NCBI RefSeq assembly: GCF_024808255.1
Contig: NZ_JANTYS010000007.1
Span: 124,001 to 188,000, forward strand
From: Mucilaginibacter dorajii
GTDB lineage: Bacteria > Bacteroidota > Bacteroidia > Sphingobacteriales > Sphingobacteriaceae
Direction: 5' to 3'
Length of the DNA: 64,000 bases
The position numbers were made by a program, and so were the translations under genes. This document shows positions 56,406 through 64,000 of this stretch, piece by piece. The notes beneath the pieces were generated by a model that saw only the letters and a list, made by a program, of their open reading frames with translations, searched no databases and was not told the DNA's origin. Numbering within the stretch: position 1 is the stretch's first letter; each line of letters begins with the position of its first letter.

Positions 56406-57227
56406 ATGAAACAGATCCTTGTAGCTTCCGATTTTTCAAAAAGTGCAGCCAATGCTATGGAATACGCCTTAGGACTGGCTAAAGTGTTGCGTATGGATAT
56501 TTGCGTGATCCATGCTATACACCCAACGGAGGGCATTGACAATAACATTTACAACGCCATTTTTATTGAAGATTACTACAACAACAAACGCCAGGCACTT
56601 AAAAACTGGGTTGCCGAACATACCGACAAGGATACTTACCAGGATGTGGAGGTAAGCACCTTATGCGGCGTAGGCTTTTTGAAAAACGTGATTGGCAAAT
56701 ATACCGAGGAAAACAAGGTAGAACTACTGGTAATGGGGATCACCGGCTCAACCGGAATAGCCGGCATAGTTGGCAGCAACGTAAGTATCGTAGTTTCTAA
56801 AATGAAGATCCCTACGCTCATTATCCCCTTAGAAAGCAAATTTTCCAAAGTACCTACCATTACGCTGGCTACCGATTATGAAACAAGACTATCGGCCGAG
56901 GATGTAAAGGCACTTAATGAAATGATCAGAGCTTTCGGGTCCGAAAAGATGCAGGTTTTATATGTGGTGGAGAAATCAGATAGTCGTTACCTCAAAACCC
57001 GCGAGGATAAGTTGAGGGACCTGGTAACCCATGCCGAACTGGAGTTTAACTACATTAACGACAGTAAGCCGTTAAACGGCATTATGGAATTTGTAGAACA
57101 ACAGGAAACCGATTTGCTTTGCCTGGTTAAACATCACCATAACATAGTTTACCGCCTTTTCAACAAAAGCACAGTTAACCAGGTAATGAACCGTTCTGTA
57201 AAGGCGATATTGGTTTTGCACGAGTAG
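56406..57227 (+). CDS. Tandem universal stress protein (UspA family)
   Basis: A 273-residue cytoplasmic protein with two Usp domains. The first (about 1-145) has ILVASDFSKSAANAMEYALGLA and the ATP-binding-like loop GITGSTGIAGIVGSNVSIVV. The second (about 150-273) has PTITLATDYETRLSAEDVKAL and a degenerate loop (HHHNIVYRLFNKSTVNQVMN). Such proteins sense nucleotide state and often sit next to transporters; here the partner is the phosphate transporter 32 bases upstream. Confidence 0.9.
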   Translation: MKQILVASDFSKSAANAMEYALGLAKVLRMDICVIHAIHPTEGIDNNIYNAIFIEDYYNNKRQALKNWVAEHTDKDTYQDVEVSTLCGVGFLKNVIGKYTEENKVELLVMGITGSTGIAGIVGSNVSIVVSKMKIPTLIIPLESKFSKVPTITLATDYETRLSAEDVKALNEMIRAFGSEKMQVLYVVEKSDSRYLKTREDKLRDLVTHAELEFNYINDSKPLNGIMEFVEQQETDLLCLVKHHHNIVYRLFNKSTVNQVMNRSVKAILVLHE

Positions 57228-57237
57228 TCAGCAGACA

Positions 57238-58359
57238 TTAACACAGCTCAAACTCCCCTAAAGCCTTTTCTTCTCCGTTCACAATAACAGATAACCCGTG
57301 CGTGCCTGTATAAAAGCGACGCGTTGTTATGGGTATAAATTTTTGTTTGCGATTGATTTTTGCTGTAGTGTTGGGCGGATAAGTTTTCTCGCTGATCTTA
57401 AACACCTTTTTAGAAGGCTGACCGTTTGCCATGCGGTAAAATATGGCATATTCCAGCCGGATCAATTGTTGGGTATCGCTTGTATTAGTGATATTAAAGC
57501 TAAACTCCAGGCCATCACCTATTTTCACTTCGGGCGTAATGATCTTAAAATCCTTGAGATTGATATTCTTGGTATCTAAACCATAGTGATTTAAGATCTC
57601 GGTATGACCCTGTTTTAACAATGTGCGACTGCCGTGTTTAATAATGGCGTCAGTTTGCTTGCTGATTCCTGCCCAACTTTTAATTACCTGCAAAACTATA
57701 ACGGGATGATCTTTAGCGATATCGTTAAGGCTATTAGCCACGCTGCGCCTCACAAAATCCGATTCATCATTTTTCAGGTTTTCGAGGATGGGCAACACCG
57801 GGATTGGATCTTTTTTCAACGCGGGTACCGCGAGTCCCCATGGTAAGCGCGGGCGGCTTCCTTCACTTGCCAGGCGGCGTACTTTATGGTTTTCGTGGGT
57901 GCTCCAAATCAGCATTCTATCCAGCATTTGCTGCCCGTACCTGCTTAAAAATGGACGGACTGCAAACTCGCAGCTTACAAACTGAGTTACAAATTCTAAA
58001 GCATCAACCGATGTTTCAAAATCATCAAGCCCGTAAACCTCAATGTAATCGGCCAGGAACATGGAGGCCAGGCCGTCTTCGCCAAAGCCAACGGATCTAA
58101 ACCTGTCAACCAGTTTTTTGATCAGCTTAACCGTTTCGGGATAATCGGCGGGGAAAAACTGATGCAACACAACAGAGGTATGGCGCATGCGCTGCTTTAA
58201 CTCCTTCTTATCAAAACCGGGCGAATAGATCTGCCCGATAAACTGCTCTTTATCAAAACCTGGTAAAACAGCGGCGAGGCCGTCACCTACTCTGTTATAA
58301 AAAGATAGCGAATAAAGATCTTTAAGCGGCGTTCCCATACGTGTATTTCTGTGGGGCAA
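57238..58359 (-). CDS. DNA alkylation repair protein, AlkD-like HEAT repeat
   Basis: A 373-residue all-helical protein. The middle holds HEAT-like repeats with the AlkD family pattern: MLIWSTHENHKVRRLASEGSRPRLPWG, ENLKNDESDFVRRSVANSLNDIAKDHP and HGSRTLLKQGH. AlkD-type glycosylases excise bulky or positively charged alkylated bases. The C-terminal 90 residues (KIGDGLEFSFNITNTSD ... VIVNGEEKALGEF) look like a beta-sandwich, not part of classical AlkD, so this is a longer Bacteroidota variant. It is convergent with the Usp gene, 10 bases apart. Confidence 0.85.
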   Translation of the reverse strand: MPHRNTRMGTPLKDLYSLSFYNRVGDGLAAVLPGFDKEQFIGQIYSPGFDKKELKQRMRHTSVVLHQFFPADYPETVKLIKKLVDRFRSVGFGEDGLASMFLADYIEVYGLDDFETSVDALEFVTQFVSCEFAVRPFLSRYGQQMLDRMLIWSTHENHKVRRLASEGSRPRLPWGLAVPALKKDPIPVLPILENLKNDESDFVRRSVANSLNDIAKDHPVIVLQVIKSWAGISKQTDAIIKHGSRTLLKQGHTEILNHYGLDTKNINLKDFKIITPEVKIGDGLEFSFNITNTSDTQQLIRLEYAIFYRMANGQPSKKVFKISEKTYPPNTTAKINRKQKFIPITTRRFYTGTHGLSVIVNGEEKALGEFELC

Positions 58360-58748
58360 TGATAGGGCAAAAACTTTGAGTGTTCGAAAGATTTTTTAAT
58401 TCGATGTATTATAAATTATAACCATTAAAAGAGCAAGGGATCGTGCGATTCCTTCCTTGGGAAACTACTGTGTGTACACATCTTCTGAAATCGTATCATT
58501 AAACAAAAACGTTGTCATTTCGAACCCTTGAAGGGCGGGATTTTGCTGAGTAAGGGTGAGAAATCTTATACGACAGGCTACGTTTGCTCTTCGCTTGCAT
58601 AAGATTTTTCGCTGCGTTCAAGAGATAGTTTCTCTTTCGCGCTCATCTCATACGCCCCCTTCACTCTATCGAAATGACATTTTTCTTTAATAAAAAAGAT
58701 GTGTACACACAGTAGCCCGTTGGGAGGGAATTTAAAAAAAGGTAACGT
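58360..58748. other. 389-bp intergenic region, mostly a nested inverted-repeat element
   Basis: Lies between the GH106-like gene end and the AlkD-like gene start on the same (minus) strand. Nearly all of it is the inverted-repeat element at 58465-58715. No gene was seen. Confidence 0.7.
58465..58715. repeat. MITE-like nested inverted-repeat element
   Basis: The outer ends are a perfect 20-bp inverted repeat: CTACTGTGTGTACACATCTT (58465-58484) and its complement at 58696-58715. Inside is a second pair, TGTCATTTCGA (58513-58523) and TCGAAATGACA (58669-58679), enclosing GAAATCTTAT and ATAAGATTTTTC as a third. There is no coding capacity. From memory, GTCATTTCGA-ended repeats are common between genes in Sphingobacteriaceae. 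The 20-bp outer pair may be a different element that received the inner one. Confidence 0.75.
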
Positions 58749-61256
58749 TTAAAACTTTTCTTCCACAAGTCGCACCGGCCCAAGCAATCCCGAAGCGATC
58801 AGATCCGACTTTTTATCAAAATACTTCCAGGTAGTAAAGCAAAACCTGCCGGCAGATGGGCGGGGCTTGTTTTGCAAAAACCAATCCGGAAACTCTTTCA
58901 GATACTCGCCCCCTTTTTGGTGACCAGGCAGCCATTCACAGTCCGCAGGTTCCTGTTCGTCCCCTATCAACCTATTAGCCCAAACGTTGCTTACCTCAAT
59001 TTCAAGTTGATTAACGGCCTTTAATTGCGACACAGGCACTTTAATACGCCAGGGAGCCGTCCAAACAACACCTATTTCTTTATCATTGATAAACACCTTT
59101 GCTATGCAGTTTACAATACCAAGGTCAAGGTAAACACCTCCTTCTCTCTTTTTCCGGATAGAATCGGCAAGGTTAAATGATTTGGAATACACCGCCGTTC
59201 CACTGTAATACTTAATGCCCTTATTGGCATTATCTGTCCAGTCTGATAAAGCGGCGAAATTTACAGATTCCGGGCCACCCCATTTGCTATCGAATTTCAC
59301 CTCCCATGGGCCATCGATATCCAACAAAGACCTGTCCGACGGAAAGTTTAATCTTTCACTATTAACAGGCTCTACCTTTTTACGGAACACAATAAAAAAA
59401 CTCTGCGAATCGGCAAATTTGAGGTTGATGATAGTATGTTTATCTTCTTCCTTAAACTGGGTAATTTCCCTCATCTCCCCGGTTACCGGGTCCCATAACT
59501 CCGGCTGCATGCCGGTGATATTAAAGTTGCAATTGACCTGCCCGCTGTAGTGCGATACGTTGGCTACAAAATAAATGTCAGTGTTTTGATCCGCGCGGTG
59601 AATACTCTTCACTACCATATTGCTACTGCCAATGGCTACGCTAAAATCTTCAATTGATTTTGACACATAATGCCCCCATTGCAGCACCCCTACGCAGCGC
59701 TGCAGGTAACTTACAAATGCTTTGGCGGGTTTCCACCAGGTTTGGGTACGGTCAAAGTGGGTACCCCATTGCCCCATGGTGTTGCCGGGCAGGTATTTAT
59801 CATCCCAGGGCTGCTGCACAAACCGGTGGATCATGATCTTGTTAACACCCACACAAAAAGCCTCATCGCCTATTGATTTAAGCCATGCCGGTGTTTCCGT
59901 CCATTTACTATCACGGGGTTGGCCCGTAAATGCTTCGGCGGCCAGGATATTCTGACCATATCGCCTCAACGAATTAATTACAGGCTCCAGTTCATAAGGC
60001 GCATACACGCCATCATGCGTCCAAAACTCGCCCATTACGTTGGTTACGTTGGGCAGCACATCATCTGAGCGCCATGGACCACCATAGGGCTCGCAAAAGA
60101 ATTTAAGGTTAGCGGCTTTTAATTTTTTGGCAATGGTGGTAAAATAAACCTCGTGGTATAAGTCCTCAATGGTTTCGGCAAAATCCTCTTTGAAACGGGA
60201 TGTTTGTTCTTTACCCTCAATAATACGCCCGGCAAAAGCAGCCAGGTATGGATACAGGTCATAGCCCCGCCTTAATGAGAACTGTTCGCGCATTTTAGGG
60301 GTCCAGCTGGGGTCGTTATCTTCGTAGCTATCAAAATAAACATGATCTATCGTTTTGCCAACCATATCGCCTAAATGGTTTTTGATTTCATTAATCACAT
60401 GATCAAGGTGAAAATCGACAGCTTCCTGGCTCATTTTATCACATTCAAAACCGGTAGCCTGCCATTGCGCCGGCTGCACTTTGGCGCCCATGGTAGTATG
60501 CCCAAATCTGTAAATGATCCAATCGCCTTTTGGAGCCTGCCAGGTTAATTTGCCTGAGGTATCCATCTTCAACGACAAGTTAATAATCTCCAATTTGTTC
60601 ACCACACCTTTGGCCGGCATTGCCAGTACTACAATATCCTTGTAGTACGTTTTACGCTCGGGCACTTTAGGGATTTCTACTTTACCGTTTTGAGGGTCAT
60701 AAACGGGGAAACGCTCATTTGATTTTAAATTGACATTGGGCCTATCAAGGTCAATCACCTGGGTATCCTTCCCTCCGCTGATACTCTTTTTAGAGAAACA
60801 TAATTCCTGCATAGACATCTCGGGCGTAATCCACACGCCGCCGCTGGTGGCATAACCGGCGCCATTGAAAAGCCCCATGGTCATGTTTAATCGCTTTGAT
60901 TCCCGGGCGGCATGTTGTACCAGTTTCCACCAGGGTTCTGTCCAGGCTATGATCTCGGGCGTGGGGTCTTTACCAATCTGGTTGGCCCATGGCGTGGTAA
61001 TATCGGCCAGGCCCAGCATGGTGGTAGAATTAAATCCTTCTTCCTTTAAAGCTTCCAGGTCTTTCGTAATCCCCTTTTCGCTCACATTGGCCCCCATCCA
61101 CATCCAGAGTACACCAGGCTTTGCGGATTCGGGGGGATCTAAAAACAGCTTTTCGGGATTAACAGTTGTTGTTTTGCTACCGGCAGCAATTATCTGGGCA
61201 TTGGATGAATTTGTAAAAAAGAGTATGAGCAATAAGGTGGTTAAAGGTAGTCTCAT
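58749..61256 (-). CDS. GH106-like alpha-L-rhamnosidase
   Basis: An 835-residue secreted protein (signal LTTLLLILFFTNSSNAQ). The N-terminal catalytic region resembles family GH106: PGVLWMWMGANVSEKGITKD, GAGYATSGGVWITPEMSMQEL, DHVYFDSYEDNDPSWTPKMR, FFCEPYGGPWRSDD and ILAAEAFTGQP. The C-terminus has a GH2-like jelly roll (YLDLGIVNCIAKVFINDKEIGVVWTAPWRI). It probably removes L-rhamnose from plant glycans or glycosides. Its neighbours upstream on the same strand are an oxidoreductase and a DUF1080 protein, 389 bases away. Confidence 0.82.
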   Translation of the reverse strand: MRLPLTTLLLILFFTNSSNAQIIAAGSKTTTVNPEKLFLDPPESAKPGVLWMWMGANVSEKGITKDLEALKEEGFNSTTMLGLADITTPWANQIGKDPTPEIIAWTEPWWKLVQHAARESKRLNMTMGLFNGAGYATSGGVWITPEMSMQELCFSKKSISGGKDTQVIDLDRPNVNLKSNERFPVYDPQNGKVEIPKVPERKTYYKDIVVLAMPAKGVVNKLEIINLSLKMDTSGKLTWQAPKGDWIIYRFGHTTMGAKVQPAQWQATGFECDKMSQEAVDFHLDHVINEIKNHLGDMVGKTIDHVYFDSYEDNDPSWTPKMREQFSLRRGYDLYPYLAAFAGRIIEGKEQTSRFKEDFAETIEDLYHEVYFTTIAKKLKAANLKFFCEPYGGPWRSDDVLPNVTNVMGEFWTHDGVYAPYELEPVINSLRRYGQNILAAEAFTGQPRDSKWTETPAWLKSIGDEAFCVGVNKIMIHRFVQQPWDDKYLPGNTMGQWGTHFDRTQTWWKPAKAFVSYLQRCVGVLQWGHYVSKSIEDFSVAIGSSNMVVKSIHRADQNTDIYFVANVSHYSGQVNCNFNITGMQPELWDPVTGEMREITQFKEEDKHTIINLKFADSQSFFIVFRKKVEPVNSERLNFPSDRSLLDIDGPWEVKFDSKWGGPESVNFAALSDWTDNANKGIKYYSGTAVYSKSFNLADSIRKKREGGVYLDLGIVNCIAKVFINDKEIGVVWTAPWRIKVPVSQLKAVNQLEIEVSNVWANRLIGDEQEPADCEWLPGHQKGGEYLKEFPDWFLQNKPRPSAGRFCFTTWKYFDKKSDLIASGLLGPVRLVEEKF

Positions 61257-61644
61257 TCGTGGGTTGTTGATATAAGGGGAAATTACCGAAAATTAAAACG
61301 GGAAAAAAATTAAAGGCGATTAGAAGCAAGGCAAACGCATCTAATTGGGTTAACATAACTTAACACATTTCAGATATATATTTTATAAATACTTAATAAT
61401 CAATATTTTATATTTACACAAGGTTAACACTAAACTGATGTATCGCGCAATTTAAGCACATCCAAATATTTGTGCCTGATGGGGATTGGTATCATAATGA
61501 GCGGTTCATATCTACCTACTAAAAATTATAAAATAGAAGTCATCCTGAGTGGTAAAATTTCTCGAAATTCTGAAAGTGGAATGACTTTTTTATTTTTCTT
61601 ACAGGATGGCGCGTCTCCTGTTTTGCAGACCAACAAGCCTTCCT
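61257..61644. other. 388-bp intergenic region
   Basis: Lies between the GH106-like gene and the oxidoreductase gene, both minus strand. It has a very AT-rich part (61360-61430) and the small inverted repeat at 61537-61587. It is long enough for an independent promoter for the GH106-like gene. Confidence 0.5.
61537..61587. repeat. Short inverted-repeat relic
   Basis: AAGTCAT (61537-61543) and ATGACTT (61581-61587) bound 37 bases containing CCTGAGTGG and AAAGTGGA. It resembles an eroded member of the GTCATCCTGAG type of intergenic repeats; the assignment is from memory. Confidence 0.4.
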
Positions 61645-63168
61645 TTACAATTTCAACTCGCCCCAGCCCTGCCGGTAAGTGCGACGGATATATTGGTTGG
61701 CCGGTTCAAAATTGGTGATCTTCATGTTTTCGCCATCCCATTTCAAGCCGGTGTACCGGCCGCTGAATTTATAGCCTTCCATATTGCCGTAAACCGGATC
61801 ATTACGTTTTATTTTTTCGCGCAAGTTAAAGGTGCGCAGCAACAGGTTACCTATCAGCACCGTTTCTGTTAACGGCCCTGCATAACCCTCAAATGGCGAA
61901 TCGACCTCCATTTTACCGTAGCCGGCAATACTGGCATCAACCCATTGCCACCAATGCCCATCCATGCCACCCGGCACGCGAGGGTATTTTTTGGGTATAT
62001 TAATGTCTTTATTTAAGGCAAGCGGCAATAACCTTGGATGACTACCTCCCCATCCGCAGGATACCTTTCCTTTGGTGCCGATAAAAAGGGTACATCCCTC
62101 AAAATCATTTTCGCCTGGAAAATCGCCCAAAGCTTCATTCATATTTAATGCGGGATCAAGCTCGGCAAGGCGCTCGGGTGTTATACCGCCATCCATCCAG
62201 TGCAGATCAAGGCCTTTACCGTTTTGCTGCTTGAATTTAAATTTGATGGAGCTGGATACTGGCCCGCTTTCGGGATAAATACCTTCTTTAAAAATCCCGC
62301 TGTAAACCGTGCTGGCACTGCCCGATACCTCGGTAGGGTAACCTAAACCAAGCAGCTTAAATGGCGGGCCCATAATATGGCAACCCATATCGCCAAGTGC
62401 CCCGGTACCAAACTCCCACCAGCCGCGCCAGTTGAAGGGTACCAGGTTATCAATATAATTGGTTTGCCTGGCAGTACCCAGCCACAGATCCCATTTTAAC
62501 TCCTTTGGTATAGGCGGACTTGCCTTTGGCCATTGGATGCCCTGCGGCCAAACAGGCCTGTCTGTCCAGCAATATACTTTTTCAATATCACCAATTAAAC
62601 CGGCTTCAAACCATTCGCGCATGGTGCGCATACCATCGCATGAGGCACCCTGGTCGCCCATTTGCGTTACCACCTGGTATTTTTTTGAGGCCTGCGTGAG
62701 GATACGGGCTTCATAAATATCATGCGTGAGCGGCTTTTGCAAATATAGGTGCTTTTTAAGCTGCATGGCACTTAAGCCTACCAGGGCGTGGTTATGATCG
62801 GGAATGGCAACCGTAACGGCATCAAAGTTTTTGTGCTGCTTATCAAACAGCTCCCGCCAGTCATGATAAAAAGGTGCTTTGGCAAACTCTTTACGGCGTG
62901 GGGCTGCCTGCCTGTCGTCAACATCACACAAAAATGCAATTACCGCGTTCTTTTTAGGCGCGGTAGCAAAATGGTGAATATCGTTTTCGGCCTCGCCACC
63001 ACACCCTATGGCGGCTATATATAATTTATCGCTTGGCGCGGTATAGCCCTTGCCGCCCAGCACAAAACGCGGCACAATGTAAAAACCTGCGGTAGCAATA
63101 GCCGCCTTTTTGATAAAATCGCCCCGGGTAATTGTTCCTGTTGCTTTGTTTGCTTCGGTATTTTCCAT
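61645..63168 (-). CDS. Gfo/Idh/MocA-family oxidoreductase
   Basis: A 507-residue NAD(P)-dependent enzyme. An export signal of Tat-like layout is present (TRGDFIKKAAIATAGFYIVP), but only one Arg is visible, so it may not be a true Tat substrate. The Rossmann part has KLYIAAIGCGGEAENDIHHF and the family motif LQKPLTHDIYEARIL (EKP variant QKP). The C-terminal domain has WEFGTGALGDMGCHIM, VDASIAGYG and ETVLIGNLLLRTFN. Such proteins with a DUF1080 partner act on 3-keto sugars or glycosides. The DUF1080 gene lies 5 bases upstream. Confidence 0.9.
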   Translation of the reverse strand: MENTEANKATGTITRGDFIKKAAIATAGFYIVPRFVLGGKGYTAPSDKLYIAAIGCGGEAENDIHHFATAPKKNAVIAFLCDVDDRQAAPRRKEFAKAPFYHDWRELFDKQHKNFDAVTVAIPDHNHALVGLSAMQLKKHLYLQKPLTHDIYEARILTQASKKYQVVTQMGDQGASCDGMRTMREWFEAGLIGDIEKVYCWTDRPVWPQGIQWPKASPPIPKELKWDLWLGTARQTNYIDNLVPFNWRGWWEFGTGALGDMGCHIMGPPFKLLGLGYPTEVSGSASTVYSGIFKEGIYPESGPVSSSIKFKFKQQNGKGLDLHWMDGGITPERLAELDPALNMNEALGDFPGENDFEGCTLFIGTKGKVSCGWGGSHPRLLPLALNKDINIPKKYPRVPGGMDGHWWQWVDASIAGYGKMEVDSPFEGYAGPLTETVLIGNLLLRTFNLREKIKRNDPVYGNMEGYKFSGRYTGLKWDGENMKITNFEPANQYIRRTYRQGWGELKL

Positions 63169-63173
63169 GGCGG

Positions 63174-63857
63174 TTATTTATGCAATGATTTTACAGCAAC
63201 TTCTTTAAAAAATACCACATCATCGTCGCCATGGTTTTGTAAACCGATGTACCCTTCATTAGGGCGTATGCCCCTGAAAGGCTCAAAGTCAAACTTGCGG
63301 GCGGGCGTTGGGTCACCCTCTTTATAATCGGTAACTTTTTTGCCATTCACATATACAATAGTGCGTGGGCCATCCAAAGTAATTTCCATGGTGTTCCATT
63401 CAGGGCCGGGTTTACCTGGCTTGGCCAAAGGTTTGGTTAATGAATATAATGTACCGGTAATATGATAATCATCCTCTTTTGATGTTTCGGGATGGTTATC
63501 TATCTGTACCTCGTAGCCGTAAAATACCGGCATCCATTCTTCCCTTGGCTCCAGCGGTATGCGGATAAATACACCCGAGTTGCTGTTAAACTTTTGCATT
63601 TTATAAACCACACGGATGGTGCAATTGCTGAATTTTTCTTTTGTCCAATACAATAAACCCATGCCGCCGTGGCTGCCTGTCAGGCCATCTTTTACATATC
63701 TGCTACCCTTGCCTACCTGTTTCCAGCCGTTAAGGTCCTTACCATTAAAAAGCTGTCGCCAGCCATCATTACTTTGTGCCGCTACGTTAGCTGCAGCAAA
63801 TAAAAAAACTAAAAATGCGCAGGCAATACCGCCTTTTTGGAGGTGTTTTTTGATCAT
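63174..63857 (-). CDS. DUF1080 / 3-keto-disaccharide hydrolase-like secreted protein
   Basis: A 227-residue protein with signal peptide (IACAFLVFLFAAANVAAQ). It has the concanavalin-like DUF1080 fold: GWRQLFNGKDLNGWKQVG, SNSGVFIRIPLEPREEW, YEVQIDNHPE, GTLYSLTKPLAKPGKPGPEW, and GYIGLQNHGDDDVVFFKEVAVK at the end. Members have been linked to hydrolysis of 3-keto glycosides formed by sugar-oxidising partners. It precedes the Gfo/Idh/MocA gene by 5 bases; the two form an operon. About 140 bases of upstream DNA remain in the window, with no clear promoter seen. Confidence 0.92.
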   Translation of the reverse strand: MIKKHLQKGGIACAFLVFLFAAANVAAQSNDGWRQLFNGKDLNGWKQVGKGSRYVKDGLTGSHGGMGLLYWTKEKFSNCTIRVVYKMQKFNSNSGVFIRIPLEPREEWMPVFYGYEVQIDNHPETSKEDDYHITGTLYSLTKPLAKPGKPGPEWNTMEITLDGPRTIVYVNGKKVTDYKEGDPTPARKFDFEPFRGIRPNEGYIGLQNHGDDDVVFFKEVAVKSLHK

Positions 63858-64000
63858 AACAAATGGATGTAAATGGTTTTACAGTTGGTTATACTAATGT
63901 AGATAATATTTTCCGGAAGATTGGAAATCAATCAGTTGTTACTGGAATTTACTGTCAGCGAATACTTCACTCTGATTTAGCGTAAGATACTTTTCCTGCT

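Noticed and set aside
60865..61275. 136-residue plus-strand open frame
   Set aside because: It is antisense to the signal peptide and catalytic start of the GH106-like gene.
1..64000. CRISPR arrays, transposases, prophage genes or rRNA
   Set aside because: No regularly spaced repeat series, transposase or integrase motif, phage structural gene or rRNA stretch was seen on either strand.

Overview
The window looks like chromosomal DNA of a Bacteroidota bacterium, most likely family Sphingobacteriaceae (Mucilaginibacter/Pedobacter-like). This is judged from gene content and protein style: a SusC/SusD pair under a FecI/FecR sigma/anti-sigma couple, CarboxypepD_reg-type outer membrane proteins, a T9SS 'gliding motility-associated' C-terminal domain, a two-component hybrid with a beta-propeller sensor, DUF1080 with a Gfo/Idh/MocA partner, TAnnTTTG-type promoters, and short intergenic repeats ending in GTCATTTCGA/TCGAAATGAC. 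No rRNA, complete tRNA, CRISPR array, transposase or phage gene was seen.

Layout. 1-8.6 kb: start of a PBP4-like gene, an APC permease, a membrane pyrophosphatase, two small membrane/lipoproteins, a second APC permease, an MFS exporter and a MarC protein. 8.7-19 kb: a TonB-receptor-like beta-barrel protein, a T9SS-sorted surface protein, a hybrid histidine kinase and, convergent to it, a large STAND/NACHT-like NTPase (copy 1). 19-28 kb: an alpha-mannan-type utilisation locus: ECF sigma factor, a convergent small protein resembling an anti-sigma N-terminus, FecR, SusC with an STN domain, SusD and a GH76 lipoprotein. 28-38.4 kb: OmpA-like protein, a 1398-residue hybrid two-component protein, a phosphodiesterase of the phosphonoacetate hydrolase type, DUF1569, YceI, a small beta-barrel and a PLC-like phosphodiesterase.

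38.6-47.3 kb: a tight nine-gene operon. It encodes a GT-B-like transferase, an SpsF-like cytidylyltransferase, a split transketolase (two genes), a class III aminotransferase, an SDR, a fused HAD phosphatase-NeuB sugar-acid synthase, a sterol desaturase-type hydroxylase and an SMR transporter. It looks like a self-contained route to an activated ulosonic acid, possibly attached to a lipid, without the UDP-sugar enzymes of the known sialic, legionaminic and pseudaminic pathways. It is the best candidate in the window for an undescribed system.

47.3-64 kb: a TPR/LuxR-type regulator beside the second STAND NTPase (copy 2), PAP2 phosphatase, metallophosphoesterase, a 52-residue membrane protein with a tRNA-like structure in front of it, a PiT transporter with a universal stress protein, an AlkD-like protein, and a sugar-degradation group (GH106-like protein, Gfo/Idh/MocA oxidoreductase, DUF1080).

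Regulatory themes: the two STAND NTPases share a DNA-binding-like N-terminus, and both sit next to signalling genes. The motif TGAACAAAA recurs upstream of the hybrid kinase, STAND copy 1 and the propeller hybrid. All functional calls come from reading the sequence; no database search was possible.
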